A stretch of 64,000 nucleotides of DNA, from the NCBI GenBank assembly GCA_028751875.1, contig CM054155.1, forward strand, positions 9,156,082 to 9,220,081. Direction: 5' to 3'. The translations under genes and the position numbers were made by a program. This DNA is from Rapana venosa (Eukaryota; Mollusca; Gastropoda; Neogastropoda; Muricidae). Below the pieces are notes generated by a model, which had not been told where the DNA came from, searched no databases, and saw only the letters and a list, made by a program, of their open reading frames with translations. Below, piece after piece: positions 29,217 to 39,800 of this stretch (within the stretch, counting starts at the first letter, position 1; each line of letters starts with the position of its first letter).

Positions 29217-31130
29217 CAAGATCGCTTCATATGGGACACAAGATCGCTTCATATGGGACTACCCCAAGGTTCTGTGATAGCTCCTATCCTATTTAATATC
29301 TTGCTGCATGATCTCCCAATGAATTTATCAAAGGATATCTTAGTACAATATGCGGATGATATATGCATGTGGATGAATGTTACCATGAAACGTAATACAC
29401 CAAAAAGAGCGTTAAATTACATAAAAAGGGTATATCAAAGCCAGCTTGATAATATCGACAAATATATGCTTGAAAATGGATTTACTTTGTCCACAGAAAA
29501 AACTCATGTTGTGCTTTTTAATAATGGCAGTAATCCGGAGGAACTACCAAGATTTAAGATTGGGACTGAAATAATTGAATACAAAAATACAATAAAGTTC
29601 TTAGGTGTTATTCTAACATCAAAACTAACTTGGAATACACATATTGAGCACTTATTAACAAAGGCAAGAAAGTGCATAAACTTACTGAGGATAATTAGTA
29701 AACAGTTCTGGGGACAAGACATATTCAATCTAAAATGTTTAGCTACATCTCTTGTTCGTTTGAAATTATCATACGGACAAGAAATCTTTTTCAGCGCTCC
29801 AAAATCTTTACTTAAAAAGCTACAAAGTGTAGACTGCAAAGCTTACAGGCTTGCACTTGGAGTTCCGTATCATGCATCAGCTTTGGGAACGTACAATGAA
29901 GTTGGTACATTGCCTTTGGATGATTACCGTCAACTGGCATGTGCCAAATATGTTCTTAGAAACAGAAAAACTGATAATTTTATTTCCGAGGAAGTAGAAG
30001 TAAAATCTGAACTACAGTTTCCTAAAAGAGCAAAAAATATATCTTCCTTAATGCCCATTAACACATATGTGTCTGATTTAGTGGAAAATTCTAATGTCAA
30101 TCAACACAGAATGGAAAAACGAGAGGCAATATTACCTTTTCCATCGTGGGAGATGAATAGAGCATACTTCGACATAGAGGTAACTAATGCAAAAAAGAAT
30201 GAGAATCTGAACATTATGGTTTCTGATGTTCGATCCCACATCCATCATAAGTATTTTCATCATTTACAAATTTATACAGATGGATCACGTCTGGATAATC
30301 AAGAAACAGGTTCAGCTTTTGTTATACCATCTTTAAAAATTGAAAAATCATTCTATGTTGGTAAACATCATTCGATTTTTACGGCGGAATTAGTAGCAGT
30401 CTTAATGGCTCTAAATTATGTTCTTGATTTGCCGTTGTGTATATTTCAAATCCTTATTTGTGTTGATTCTAAGTCGGTATTGTATGCTTTAAAATCCTTG
30501 TGGTACAAAAAAACTTCAAATATTGCATTAGATATTAATCATGTCATACACCTTTTAACCTTAAAGGGCACAAGTGTCACTTTCTGTTGGGTGCCTTCAC
30601 ACAGTAGATTCTTTCCAAATGAGTGGGCTGATAGAGCTGCTAAAAGAGGTGCAAAGCATGAACGGAAATCAGCAACATTGCACGTGCCTTTATCATTACA
30701 AGAGGGCTACCACTTATTAGAACAAACATCATGGAAAAAGGGTCACAGAAACGTATCACCTAAAAGAGAGATTTCTAAACAGATCTGTCATCAAAACTGA
30801 TAAAGCGAGGGTCGTGAGCAGCCTAAGGCTTGCTCAAATATCTCCACAGCAAGAAGATGAATAGTTTGTTTTATAGAATAAAACTTAATGCATTCGTAAC
30901 CAAATTCAGTAGAAACAGTAAATGTCTATGTGGTAGAATATTTCTAAAACTCATATAATATTTGAATGTAAGAATACGAAAGCTTTTTTACCTCAATTTT
31001 CTGAAAACTCCCTTAGAAGCATATTCAATAATTTGAATTTGGCATTTGATATTGCAAAAGGTCTCTGGCATAGTCCTATAGGACATTTGTTATAGTTTCA
31101 TTAACGTTAATCACTTTTTATGTTTTTTGT
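29217..31130 (+). mobile_element. LINE-epsilon, 5'-truncated, RNase H-bearing
   Basis: Starts within RT motif B, with a long intact frame (29253-30800) followed by a frameshifted C-terminal tail (about 30800-31090: a Cys cluster remnant, 'KAFLPQFSENSLRSIFNNLN') and an AT-rich 3' end. The first ~45 bp contain a direct duplication of 'AAGATCGCTTCATATGGGAC' (about 29219-29238 and 29243-29262). Endonuclease and ORF1 are missing. Confidence 0.88.
29253..30800 (+). CDS. LINE-epsilon RT (C-terminal part) plus RNase H, 515-codon open frame
   Basis: The frame opens at RT motif B 'GLPQGSVIAPILFNILLHDL' (residues 2-21), then has the catalytic 'VQYADDICMW' (31-40), 'KFLGVILTSKLTWNTHIEHL' (115-134), a connection region and an RNase H domain. 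The RNase H residues expected for catalysis are all present: D343 in YTDGS, E379 in FTAEL, D405 in VDSKS and D460 in WADRA, with H450 in WVPSH. LINEs with C-terminal RNase H belong to the I-group and relatives. The frame lacks RT fingers and palm A, so this copy cannot reverse transcribe, and the methionine at 29253 is an internal residue. The lack of stops suggests a recent insertion. It is a retrotransposon remnant, not a host gene. Confidence 0.88.
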   Translation: MGLPQGSVIAPILFNILLHDLPMNLSKDILVQYADDICMWMNVTMKRNTPKRALNYIKRVYQSQLDNIDKYMLENGFTLSTEKTHVVLFNNGSNPEELPRFKIGTEIIEYKNTIKFLGVILTSKLTWNTHIEHLLTKARKCINLLRIISKQFWGQDIFNLKCLATSLVRLKLSYGQEIFFSAPKSLLKKLQSVDCKAYRLALGVPYHASALGTYNEVGTLPLDDYRQLACAKYVLRNRKTDNFISEEVEVKSELQFPKRAKNISSLMPINTYVSDLVENSNVNQHRMEKREAILPFPSWEMNRAYFDIEVTNAKKNENLNIMVSDVRSHIHHKYFHHLQIYTDGSRLDNQETGSAFVIPSLKIEKSFYVGKHHSIFTAELVAVLMALNYVLDLPLCIFQILICVDSKSVLYALKSLWYKKTSNIALDINHVIHLLTLKGTSVTFCWVPSHSRFFPNEWADRAAKRGAKHERKSATLHVPLSLQEGYHLLEQTSWKKGHRNVSPKREISKQICHQN

Positions 31131-31259
31131 TTCGGTGATGTTTTTGTTTTTTTTTAAATACTTTTCATTGTATCTTTTGCTTTGCGCGGTTTCTTTTCAT
31201 GATTAGACTACTTTTCCCCCCTCGCATTTTTCAGTAGGGCCTCTACAACCACTTCAATT

Positions 31260-31340
31260 ATCATACACCCCTTGTATACATTTTTTTCTTTCTCGTCTAA
31301 TATCACTGAGAGTGAACAGACGTAAAATCGAAGACAACAA
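31260..31340 (-). repeat. Family J module and (CAA)n
   Basis: 'TCGTCTAATATCACTGAGAG' and 'TGAACAGACGTAAAATCGAA' are the reverse complement of the 21533-21575 module, next to ACAACAACA repeats. Confidence 0.65.
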
Positions 31341-31344
31341 CAAC

Positions 31345-31762
31345 AACAACACAGGTTGTAGGCTTTGGCAGGGTAATGGGATTTGGGCTGTTGAAGGCAG
31401 GGGCAGTTTTGAGATGAAAGAGGAGGGGAAAAGTTAGGTTCGAAATCAATATGTCTTGAGGCTGGATTTAAATGGGACATAAGTACATTTTTGTCGAAGA
31501 AAGAGAGGAAGGTCGTTCCAGATGGATGGACCAGATATAGAGAAAGAGCGATGGCCGATGGTGGATTGGTTGAACGAGGAGTGTACAGGTGAAGACATTC
31601 ACAGAGGTAGGAGGGTGCTGTTTGGTGGAGACATTTGTAACAGAGGGTACTGATCTAATACTTTACTCTCTGTGGCACAGGCAGCCAGTGGAGAGATCGC
31701 GAGAGGAGTAATGTGTTCATATTTTTTTCTTTCTGAGGACTTGTCGAGCTGCAGAATGATAC
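31345..31762 (-). mobile_element. LINE-gamma C-terminal fragment
   Basis: Minus-strand reading shows 'EHITPL', 'LHWLPVPQ', 'STLCYKCLHQTAPSYLCEC' and the terminal 'NPASRHIDFEPNFSPPLSSQ' segments seen in the copies at 34065 and 57125. Frameshifts and an internal deletion (after 'YTP') are present. Confidence 0.8.
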
Positions 31763-31774
31763 TTAATAAGTGGC

Positions 31775-31895
31775 ATTATCTGTGTGTGTATGTATGTATG
31801 TATGTATGTATGTATGTATGTATGTATAATAATAATGTATGGAATTTATATAGCGCTGAATTTGTAAAGCAAAAAATCAAAGCGCTATACAACAT
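31775..31895 (-). repeat. (TATG)n and LINE-gamma-like tail
   Basis: TATGTATG repeats to 31827, then 'GGAATTTATATAGCGCTGAA' and 'AATCAAAGCGCTATAC'. This is the same ~55-bp tail as at 530-612 and 43040-43146. Confidence 0.75.
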
Positions 31896-32104
31896 AAATG
31901 ATTTATTAGTATTGATAGATAAAATAGATAGACAGACAGCCCAGCGGACAGACGGAAACGACAACAGACAGAAACACAGACAACGGGTAATGTAGTAATA
32001 GATAATCCCTACAACATCAACAAATACATAATACTCGTACAACATCCCTACATAATACATACAAACTAAAACATACATACATATAATATATTTTGCATCT
32101 AAAA

Positions 32105-32420
32105 GTTATATTTTTTCTTCTTTTTATTTCGAGGATAGGGGAAAAGCCTTTTTACATCCATCCCCGAGTGTATCAACTTTGATATTTTATCATCCGTTCC
32201 CCCACAAAGGGCCTCCCCTTCCGAAAACCGAACGGGTTTTAAAACGTGCGCGAAGATGTTTTGCGTGCGTTCGCCTCAAGACCCGGTTTTATAGTTTCCC
32301 CCGAATGACTTTGGGTGAGTGAGTCCGGGATGAGTTAACTCCCAAAGGGAAAAAACTCTTTAACAAAATTCGAACCCACTTAAATGACTAAGTTCACCCA
32401 CGAATGGTGAGGGAAGGGAA
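32105..32420 (-). mobile_element. Degenerate SINE-A in poor-quality sequence
   Basis: SINE-A order is visible ('TTTATTTCGAGGATAGGGGA', 'GAAGATGTTTTGCGTGCGTT', 'CGGTTTTATAGTTTCCCCCG') but with many homopolymer expansions. The head region is only partly recognisable. Confidence 0.65.
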
Positions 32421-32534
32421 CCCTAAGGACCCCCCAAAACGCCTTCAACAGCAAGACCAACCGGAAAACTCACCGTCAAGCCCGCAAAATGCAAGTGTGT
32501 CTTAACCTCACCCCCATTGCCCTCTTTAGTAAAT

Positions 32535-33100
32535 ACAGCACACACACACACACACTACACATACACCACACAACATCACACAACAACACGCACACCCCAA
32601 AACCCAACACACACACAAAATCCCCAAAAACAGTAGACAAAACACAACACACACACAACACAACACAATCACTACAACACTCACACAACAAACCCCACAC
32701 ACACACACACACACATCCTCACACCACACATCACCACAAACACACACCAACGCACAACACACAACAAAAAAAAAAAAGCACGACCCACACAACACACCCA
32801 CAACACCATACAAACACCACAACACCACACCACGCCCACAAAAACCCACATGCACCGAAAACACAAAAAACGCAGCACATACCACGCTCTCGATTTTTTG
32901 TGGTTTTTTTTTTTGTTTTGTCTAATACCTAGAAGTGAACAGACGAAAATTGAAGTCAAAAAAACAACACAACCCCCACACATATCACCAACACAACAAA
33001 ACACACACAAACAACAACACACACAAAAACACACACACGACACACACACACCACACCACACACACACAACACACCACAACACACACCCACACACAGGGGA
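32535..33100. repeat. (CA)n/ACACC-rich low-complexity tract
   Basis: ACACAC and CAACAC words at 32535-32880 and 32965-33095, with a family J-like piece ('TGAACAGACGAAAATTGAAG') at about 32936-32955 between them. Confidence 0.8.
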
Positions 33101-34060
33101 CTTTTTGGGATTGAATGAAGACAGGGGAGTTAGAAAAGAAACCTACGTCATAAACGACTTCAGAAAAATAAAAAGAAAAAAAAACAACAAAAGTTGCCCC
33201 AAGGGGTCGGTACCCCTCTTCCCATTTCCACCACTCTGTCTCCTGTCCTCTCTCGTTGTCTTTCTCTCTGCCTCGTTGTCTCTCTGTCTCTCTCTCTCTC
33301 TTAGTCCCCTTGTTCGGGGGCTCTCGTTCCTGTCTCTGTCTGTTCTCTTGTCTGTCTTCTGTTCGCTGGCTTTCTGTCTCTCTTCCCTTTTCTCTGTATG
33401 TCCCTGTCTCGCGGGCTTTCTGTCTCTCTGTTTTCTGTTGTCTTCGTTTTTTCCTGTCTCGTCTCTCTTTCCTTTTTTGTCTCTTGTCTCGCGGGTTTTC
33501 GTTGTCTTTTTCTCTGTCTCTACTGATGTCTCCTTCCGCGGTTTTGGCCCCCCCGCCTTTTCTTTGTTTCCCGACCCCGCCGTGGGCCCTTCTGCCGGTT
33601 TGGGGCCGCCGCGCCCGCCCCGGCCGATTTTTGTTGTGGGGGGCCCGGCCCCCCCCCCCCCCCGGCCTTTTCGTTCCTGACCTGGCCCGCCTGTTCGCGC
33701 CCCCCCCCCCCAAAAATTTTCCCCCTTTTTCCCCCCCTTTTTTTTTCCCCCCCTTTCCTCCCCTCCCCCCCCCCCCCCCCCCTTTTCGAACATTTTGTTT
33801 TTTGGTTGATTTTTTTTAGGTTATTCTCGGGGGGTGGGGGTGGGTGGGTTTTTTTCTTCTTTTTTAACGGTTTTCCTTTTTTAAACAGAGGTTACATAAT
33901 ACAGAAACCAGCAACCCCCTCCTCCCCACCTCCTACCACCAGCACCACCCAGAAAAGAAAACCAACAAAACATTCAACAATGACAACAACAAACCCCACC
34001 AAAAGACATCTAACAATACTCGGAAGAACAAGAAAGCAAAAGATAAAACAAGACCACTTG
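33101..34060. other. Low-complexity, homopolymer-inflated sequence
   Basis: CT/TCTG runs at 33230-33530, then alternating C, G and T homopolymers at 33540-33870. Frames here (Pro/Ser/Phe or Gly/Lys/Glu-rich) are artefacts. The base-run pattern suggests unpolished long reads. Confidence 0.7.
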
Positions 34061-34064
34061 ATAC

Positions 34065-34812
34065 CATCATTACCCACTGATGCAACATCCAAACTCGTTA
34101 CGTCTCATTCTTTCACATCTGGACTATTGCAATTCTCTTTTGGCTGGTCTGCCAGTATCATCTATCCACTCCCTTCAACGTATACAAAACTCTGCAGCTC
34201 GACTAGTCCTCAAAAAGAAAAAAATCTGAGCACATTACTCCTCTCTTGCGATCTCTCCACTGGCTGCCTGTGCCACAGAGAGTAAACTACAAAATCAGTA
34301 CCCTCTGTTACAAATGTGTCCACAAAACAGCACCCGCCTACCTCTGTGAATGTCTTCACCTGTACACTCCTTCTCGTTCCCTCCGCTCTGCTGCAGATAC
34401 CTTGTGCTTACGAATACCTACATTCAACCAATCCATCATCGGCCATCGCTCTTTCTCTATTTCTGGTCCATCCATCTGGAATGACGTCCCTCACTCTCTT
34501 CGCCAAAAGCCTTCTAATGACACTTTTAAATCCAGTCTCAAGACATAGTTATTTCAAACCTAAGATTTTCCTCTCCTGCTTCATCTCATAGCTTTTCCCT
34601 GCCTTCAACAGCTGAGATTCTATCGCCCTGCCAGGGTGTGTGACCTTTGTGTATGTGTGTGTGGTGGGGGGGGGGGGAGGATGCGTGCACATTTTGGACT
34701 TGTTGGAACTATCAATTGTCACTGGTTGTATGACTGTGTAAGAATGAGTTGAGTGCAAGCGCTTTGATTTGTCTCTGCAAGATATAGTGCTATATAAATT
34801 CCATTTACTATT
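34065..34812 (+). mobile_element. LINE-gamma copy, 3' portion
   Basis: From 'CTGATGCAACATCCAAACTC' through a C-terminal frame at 34246-34548 ('LHWLPVPQRVNYKISTLCYK', 'SLRSAADTLCLRIPTFNQSI', 'WNDVPHSLRQKP') to the TG/G-run UTR and the tail 'CAAGCGCTTTGATTTGTCTC', 'ATATAAATTCCATTTACTAT'. One frameshift near 34245 splits the domain. Confidence 0.88.
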
Positions 34813-34899
34813 ACTATCATAACCAACGCCCACCAACCCTTTCTGAATCAAACATATGGAAATAATGTCACTGACGCCTAAGGGGAAAGTGAGGTTTTC

Positions 34900-35130
34900 T
34901 TCTTTTTTGTTGTGATTGTTGTTGTTATTGTTATTGTCGTTACTTTCCTCCTCCTCCTCCTCTTCTTCTTCCTCCTTTTTTCCTTCCTATGTACTTTCTG
35001 CTTTTGCTTCTTGTTCTTATTCTTTGTTATTGTTATTATTGTTAGGATTATTATTTTTATTCTTGGGGGGGGGGGGGGGGCTCAAGGAGGATGATTTACA
35101 GGATTTCTTGTATTGCTTTTATTTAAAGCC
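34900..35130. repeat. (TTG/TTA/CCT)n pyrimidine-rich tract and G-run
   Basis: GTTATTGTT, TCCTCCTCC and TTATTATT words with a G-run at 35066-35080. Confidence 0.8.
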
Positions 35131-35144
35131 TGACTGCCTCTCTC

Positions 35145-35199
<55 letters not shown>

Positions 35200-35700
35200 G
35201 CCTCTCTGTCCGTCTCTCTCCTTCACTCGCTCTCTCTTTCTCTGTCTCTCTTCTCTATCTATCTCTTTGTCTATCTGTCGGACTATCTCTCTCTCTACCC
35301 CACTCTCTCTTTTTCATCTCCCCCTCTACTCTCTTTGTCTGTCTATCTGTCTGTTACTCTCTCTCTCTCTCTCTCTCCTCTCTCCTTCTCTCCTTCTCCT
35401 CTCTGTCCGTCTCTCTCCCTCCCTCGATCTCTCTTTCTCTGTCTCTCTTCTCTGTATCTCTCTGTCTATCTGTCGGACTCTATCTCTCCCTCCCTCTCTC
35501 TCTCTTTTCTCCCTCCCCCTTCTCTCTCTCTCTCTCCTCTCTCTCTCTCTTTCTCTCTCTCTCTCCCCCTCCTGTCTCTCTCTCTCTCTCCCTCCCTTCC
35601 TCCTCCCTCTCTCTCTCCCCTCCTGCTCTCTCCCTCCCTCCCTTCCTCCTCTCTCTCTCTCTCCCTCCTCTCTCTCTCCTCTCCCTCCCTCCCTTTCCCC
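35131..35700. repeat. (TCTG)n then (TC)n microsatellite
   Basis: TCTG x about 14 at 35144-35200, followed by CT-rich degenerate repeat. Ser/Leu frames are artefacts. Confidence 0.95.
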
Positions 35701-36890
35701 CCTCTTCCCCCCCCCCCTTTTTTCCCCTCCTTTTCCCCCCCCTTTTTTTTTTTTTTTCCCCCCCTTCCCCCCCCCCATTTCCCTCCCCCCTCCCTTTCTT
35801 TTTCCCCCTCCTCCCTAAATTAGTCCCCCCTTTAAACCCATCTTTTTGCATTTTTTACTTACCGTTGTTTAAATGGGTCTTTTTTTTTTTGCCCCAAAAG
35901 CCCAAAAATTTTTTAAAGCCCTAAAAAAACGATTTGGTTTTGAAAAGGGGGGGAAAAGGGTCTCATTCCCCTCGTTTCCCCCCCTAACCCCCCCCCCTTT
36001 ACTTTACCAGGGGTAGGTGACGTTTGGGCCTTGGCTTCGAAGTTATTTCCCCCGCGTAAGGGGACCCCTTTTGGGTAGGAAAGGGAAAAGGGAGGGGAGA
36101 TGGGGGCCCTAATTGGGTTTGGAGGTGGGTCGACGTCGTTTCCCTCGCCAATCGGTTTTTATCCCTTTTCTTTTTACCGGTTGGGGGGGTTTTTGGGGGG
36201 GGGGGGAAAAAGGGCGGGGGTCCCGTCACCTAATTTTTATCCCATTAGGGAAGGTTTTTCTCTTTAAAACGAAAAATTTTATTTTTGGGGCGGGTATTTA
36301 TGGGGGACAAAAAAAAAAAATCCCCAAAAACCAAAATTTATTTTTTAAATTTTTAAAATTAAAAAGGGGAAAATACCAACAAAAAAACCCAATTTTTTTT
36401 AAATTTTATTAAATTCCTTTAAATTAAAATTTAAATTATACTTTATTTTTTTTTTTTTTTTTTTTTTTTTTTTGGTGTTTTTTTTTGTTTTTTTTAAATT
36501 TGGTTGTGTTTTTTTTGGGGTTTTTTTCCCCCCTTTCTTGCTAGCCCCCCCCCACCCCCCCCTACCCTCCCCCCCCCCCTTTGGGCGCGCGCGGGGTGTG
36601 TTTTGTGGGGTGTGTTGTTGGTGGTGGTGTGTGTGTTGTTTTTTGGGTGTTTTACGTGTGTGTGTGTGTGGCGGGGGTGGTGGGGCCCCGGCGTGGTGGG
36701 TTGGTTGGGTCTTCAATTTTTTTTTGGGTCACATAGAAGTGTATTGACAAAAATCATGTGTGTGTGTGTGTGTGTGTGGTGTGTGTTGTGTGTGTGTGTG
36801 TTTGTTTGTTGGTGTGTTGTGTGGTGTGCGGGGGCGCCGCGCGCGCGTCGGTCACAGTGCTGGTTTTACCAGAGGGGGGTTAAAAGGGAA
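35701..36890. other. Homopolymer-rich probable low-quality sequence
   Basis: Repeated runs of C, T, G and A (for example about 27 T at 36447-36473), with a TG repeat at 36755-36830. No motif can be trusted. Confidence 0.65.
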
Positions 36891-37694
36891 GAGCTGAGAA
36901 ACACATGAGGCAAACCGGATACAGAAAAGGAGACAGACAGACGACAAAAAGGAAGGAATTTTGTTAAGAAAGAGAGCTATTTAAACCCGTAAGAGCTTTT
37001 TTAATCTCCCTTTCAATCTAGATAATGGGAAGGGGAGCAGAGAAAGAGAGAGCGGGATACAGAAGAGAAAGGAGAGATTTTTTTGTGATTTTTATTGATT
37101 TTATTGAAATTTTATTGATGATGGGAATAATGATTGAAAGGGTTGATTGATTGATTGAGTGAGTGAGTGAGTGATAGTGAGGGTGAGTGAGTGAGTGAGG
37201 GGTTGATTAGTTTGATTTTTTCCATGGGTTTCAGATAATTGGACCTTTTTTTCACCGGCCCTTGCCCCAAAAGGGCTAATTCATAATAGAGCTAATGGTT
37301 TCAAACAAAAGTAAAGAGAGAAAGAAGGCAGGAGAGAAGAGAGAGTTGTTTTTTAAACAAGTTTTAGAGAGAGACAGACAAACAAGCAGCAAAAGAGAGA
37401 AGAGAATAAGGAAAAAGAGACAAAATGATTTTTCAATAGGTTTTAGAGAGGCAGAAACGAAAGCGAAAAGAATAGAGAGAAAGAAAAGGGCCAAAAGACA
37501 GACAGACGGCAGACAGACAGACTAAAGATTTTTAAAGAGTTTCACAAGAGGAGAGGGAAAAAGACAGACAGAAAACAGACAGACAGACAGGCAGAGACAG
37601 TAAGAGTCAGACAAGAGTCAGACAGAAATACACAGACGACGACAGATAGACAGGGAGACAAAAGGGGAGAGAAACAGACAGACAAAGACAGACA
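36891..37694. other. GACA/GAGT-type low-complexity flank of the gap
   Basis: GAGTGAGTGAGT at 37160-37200, a possible family H piece ('CACCGGCCCTTGCCCCAAAA' at about 37252-37271), then GACAGACA words up to the gap. Confidence 0.5.
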
Positions 37695-38194
37695 NNNNNN
37701 NNNNNNNNNNNNNNNNNNNNNNNNNNNNNNNNNNNNNNNNNNNNNNNNNNNNNNNNNNNNNNNNNNNNNNNNNNNNNNNNNNNNNNNNNNNNNNNNNNNN
37801 NNNNNNNNNNNNNNNNNNNNNNNNNNNNNNNNNNNNNNNNNNNNNNNNNNNNNNNNNNNNNNNNNNNNNNNNNNNNNNNNNNNNNNNNNNNNNNNNNNNN
37901 NNNNNNNNNNNNNNNNNNNNNNNNNNNNNNNNNNNNNNNNNNNNNNNNNNNNNNNNNNNNNNNNNNNNNNNNNNNNNNNNNNNNNNNNNNNNNNNNNNNN
38001 NNNNNNNNNNNNNNNNNNNNNNNNNNNNNNNNNNNNNNNNNNNNNNNNNNNNNNNNNNNNNNNNNNNNNNNNNNNNNNNNNNNNNNNNNNNNNNNNNNNN
38101 NNNNNNNNNNNNNNNNNNNNNNNNNNNNNNNNNNNNNNNNNNNNNNNNNNNNNNNNNNNNNNNNNNNNNNNNNNNNNNNNNNNNNNNNNNNNNN
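37695..38194. other. Assembly gap (500 N)
   Basis: Exactly 500 unknown bases, a conventional placeholder length, so true size is unknown. A 247-residue frame across it is meaningless. Confidence 0.99.
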
Positions 38195-39349
38195 GTTGGG
38201 GTCCCTGTCAAGGGGACCGGGTTACGGGTTACGGGCCCAAAGGAACCTTTTTGTGACCAAACCCGGCTGGGCAAAAACCCGCCAAACCTTCCCCCCCCAC
38301 ATTGGTGGGTTAAAAAACCCCTTATTAAAAAAGGGACATTAAGCAAAATTTTGCTGACCACAGGGCCCTAACACCCACAAGGGCCTCACCCTAACCCAAC
38401 CAATTAGAAATTTTAAAATATAAAAGGAAATAAGAAAATGGGAAAAGAATAAAGCGAAAATGACAAAACAAAAAATAAAAATTTAAAAGAAAATAAATTA
38501 AAACCCTTTAAGGTAAATTTAAAAGGAAAGGGTTTTAAATTTAAAATTTTAAAAAATAATTTAAAATTATTTTTATATATTTTAAAAAAAATTATATATA
38601 TATTTATTAACATTATAAAAATACAAGAAAAAACAAGTTTAAAACTACAAAGTATCTATCAGCTAACCCTACTGAAAGATAACCTTGGGGACTGATGATG
38701 TGGGGGAAACCATCTCTAGGTCGGGCTTCCGTGCGATTAGTACATGCCTGTCCTTTCAGTGCAATAAAAAAAACCATTAGGTTTCCCTTTTATTGATGGA
38801 ATTGTTTTTATTTTTAAAATAAATGATCTGTTTTTTTTGGGGAAAAAGGGAAAAGTTTTTGAAATTGGAAAGGCGGCGTTTGGGGTTCTGTTTTCGTGGA
38901 AATGGTTTTTTCGGGTTGGTCTGTTTTCTGGTGTCGTTTTGGGTGGTTCTTTTTGTGGTGGTCGTTTTCGTGGTGTTGTTTTTTCAAGTGGGTCTGCTTT
39001 TTTGCTTGCTTTTTTTTTTCTTTCCGTGGTTGTTTGGCTTGTCTGCTCTGCTTCCTGCTCGCTCGCCTGCTCTGTTCTGTTCTGTTGTTCTGCTCTCTTT
39101 TTTGCTCTCCCTTGTCTGCTCTGTCTTCTCTGTCGTTCTGTTCTGCTCTGCTTGTTGTTCTGCCTGCTTGCTCTGTTCTCCCTCTGCCTGTTCTGCTTGT
39201 CTGTTGTTCTGCTCTTTCTGCTTGCTTTTCTCTTGGGTCTGTCTGTCTTTTTCTTGCCTGCTTCTTTTCTCATGTGTTAGCTCCCCCATCTGTTTCTCCT
39301 TTGCTCCATTTGTCTATTTTTTTTTTTTAAAAAACTTTTGGTTATTATC
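38195..39349. other. Low-quality flank and (CTCTG)n tract
   Basis: 38195-38640 has homopolymer-inflated and AT-rich sequence. 38641-38760 looks normal but is unassigned. 39040-39280 is a degenerate CTCTG/CTGTT pentamer repeat whose open frames are artefacts. Confidence 0.5.
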
Positions 39350-39445
39350 ATTGTTGCATGACTGTGTAAGTTGGGTTGAATGCATGCGCTTTGATTTGTC
39401 TTTGCAAGTTTTAAAGGCTATATAAGTTCCATTTTTTTTTTTATT
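39350..39445 (+). repeat. LINE-gamma 3' tail
   Basis: 'GCATGCGCTTTGATTTGTCT' then 'TATATAAGTTCCATTTTTTT' ending in TTATTATTA. Only the tail is present. Confidence 0.7.
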
Positions 39446-39571
39446 ATTATTAATTTTTTTTTTTTAAAAGAAAAATGTTATAGTTAAATTTACGTTATGT
39501 AGATTGTATAATTGTTGGAGTAAAGAAGTGAATTTCTTTTTTTTTTAATGCTTGTATTTTGTATGTACAAA

Positions 39572-39800
39572 GGGAAGGTGCCGGAGGGGTTAAGACGTTT
39601 GCCTCCCAACAAGAAAACCCGTGGGGTTTCGGGTTTTCGATTCCCAGCCCGCCTTTTTCCCGTTTGACCAAAAAAATCGAACTAAATTCAAAGCCCTTCG
39701 GATGAGACTATTAACGGGGGCCCCTGTGCGAACGCATGCAAACTCTTGCGCACACTTTAAAATTCTGTTTGTGTTCGAAAGAGTAGGGGCCATGTCCTTA
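39572..39800 (+). mobile_element. Degenerate SINE-A
   Basis: Head 'GGTGCCGGAGGGGTTAAGAC' (eroded A box), B-box-like 'GGGTTTTCGATTCCCAG', core 'CCCTTCGGATGAGACTATTA' and 'GTGCGAACGCATGCAAACTC'. Homopolymer errors are frequent. Confidence 0.7.

Noticed and set aside
29253..30800. Host gene or domesticated RT/RNase H
   Set aside because: The frame starts mid-RT, is flanked by LINE-type 3' sequence and has relatives at 21700 and 43700. It is simplest as a recent, truncated LINE.
37618..38361. 247-residue frame across the N block
   Set aside because: It spans 500 unknown bases and has no evidential value.
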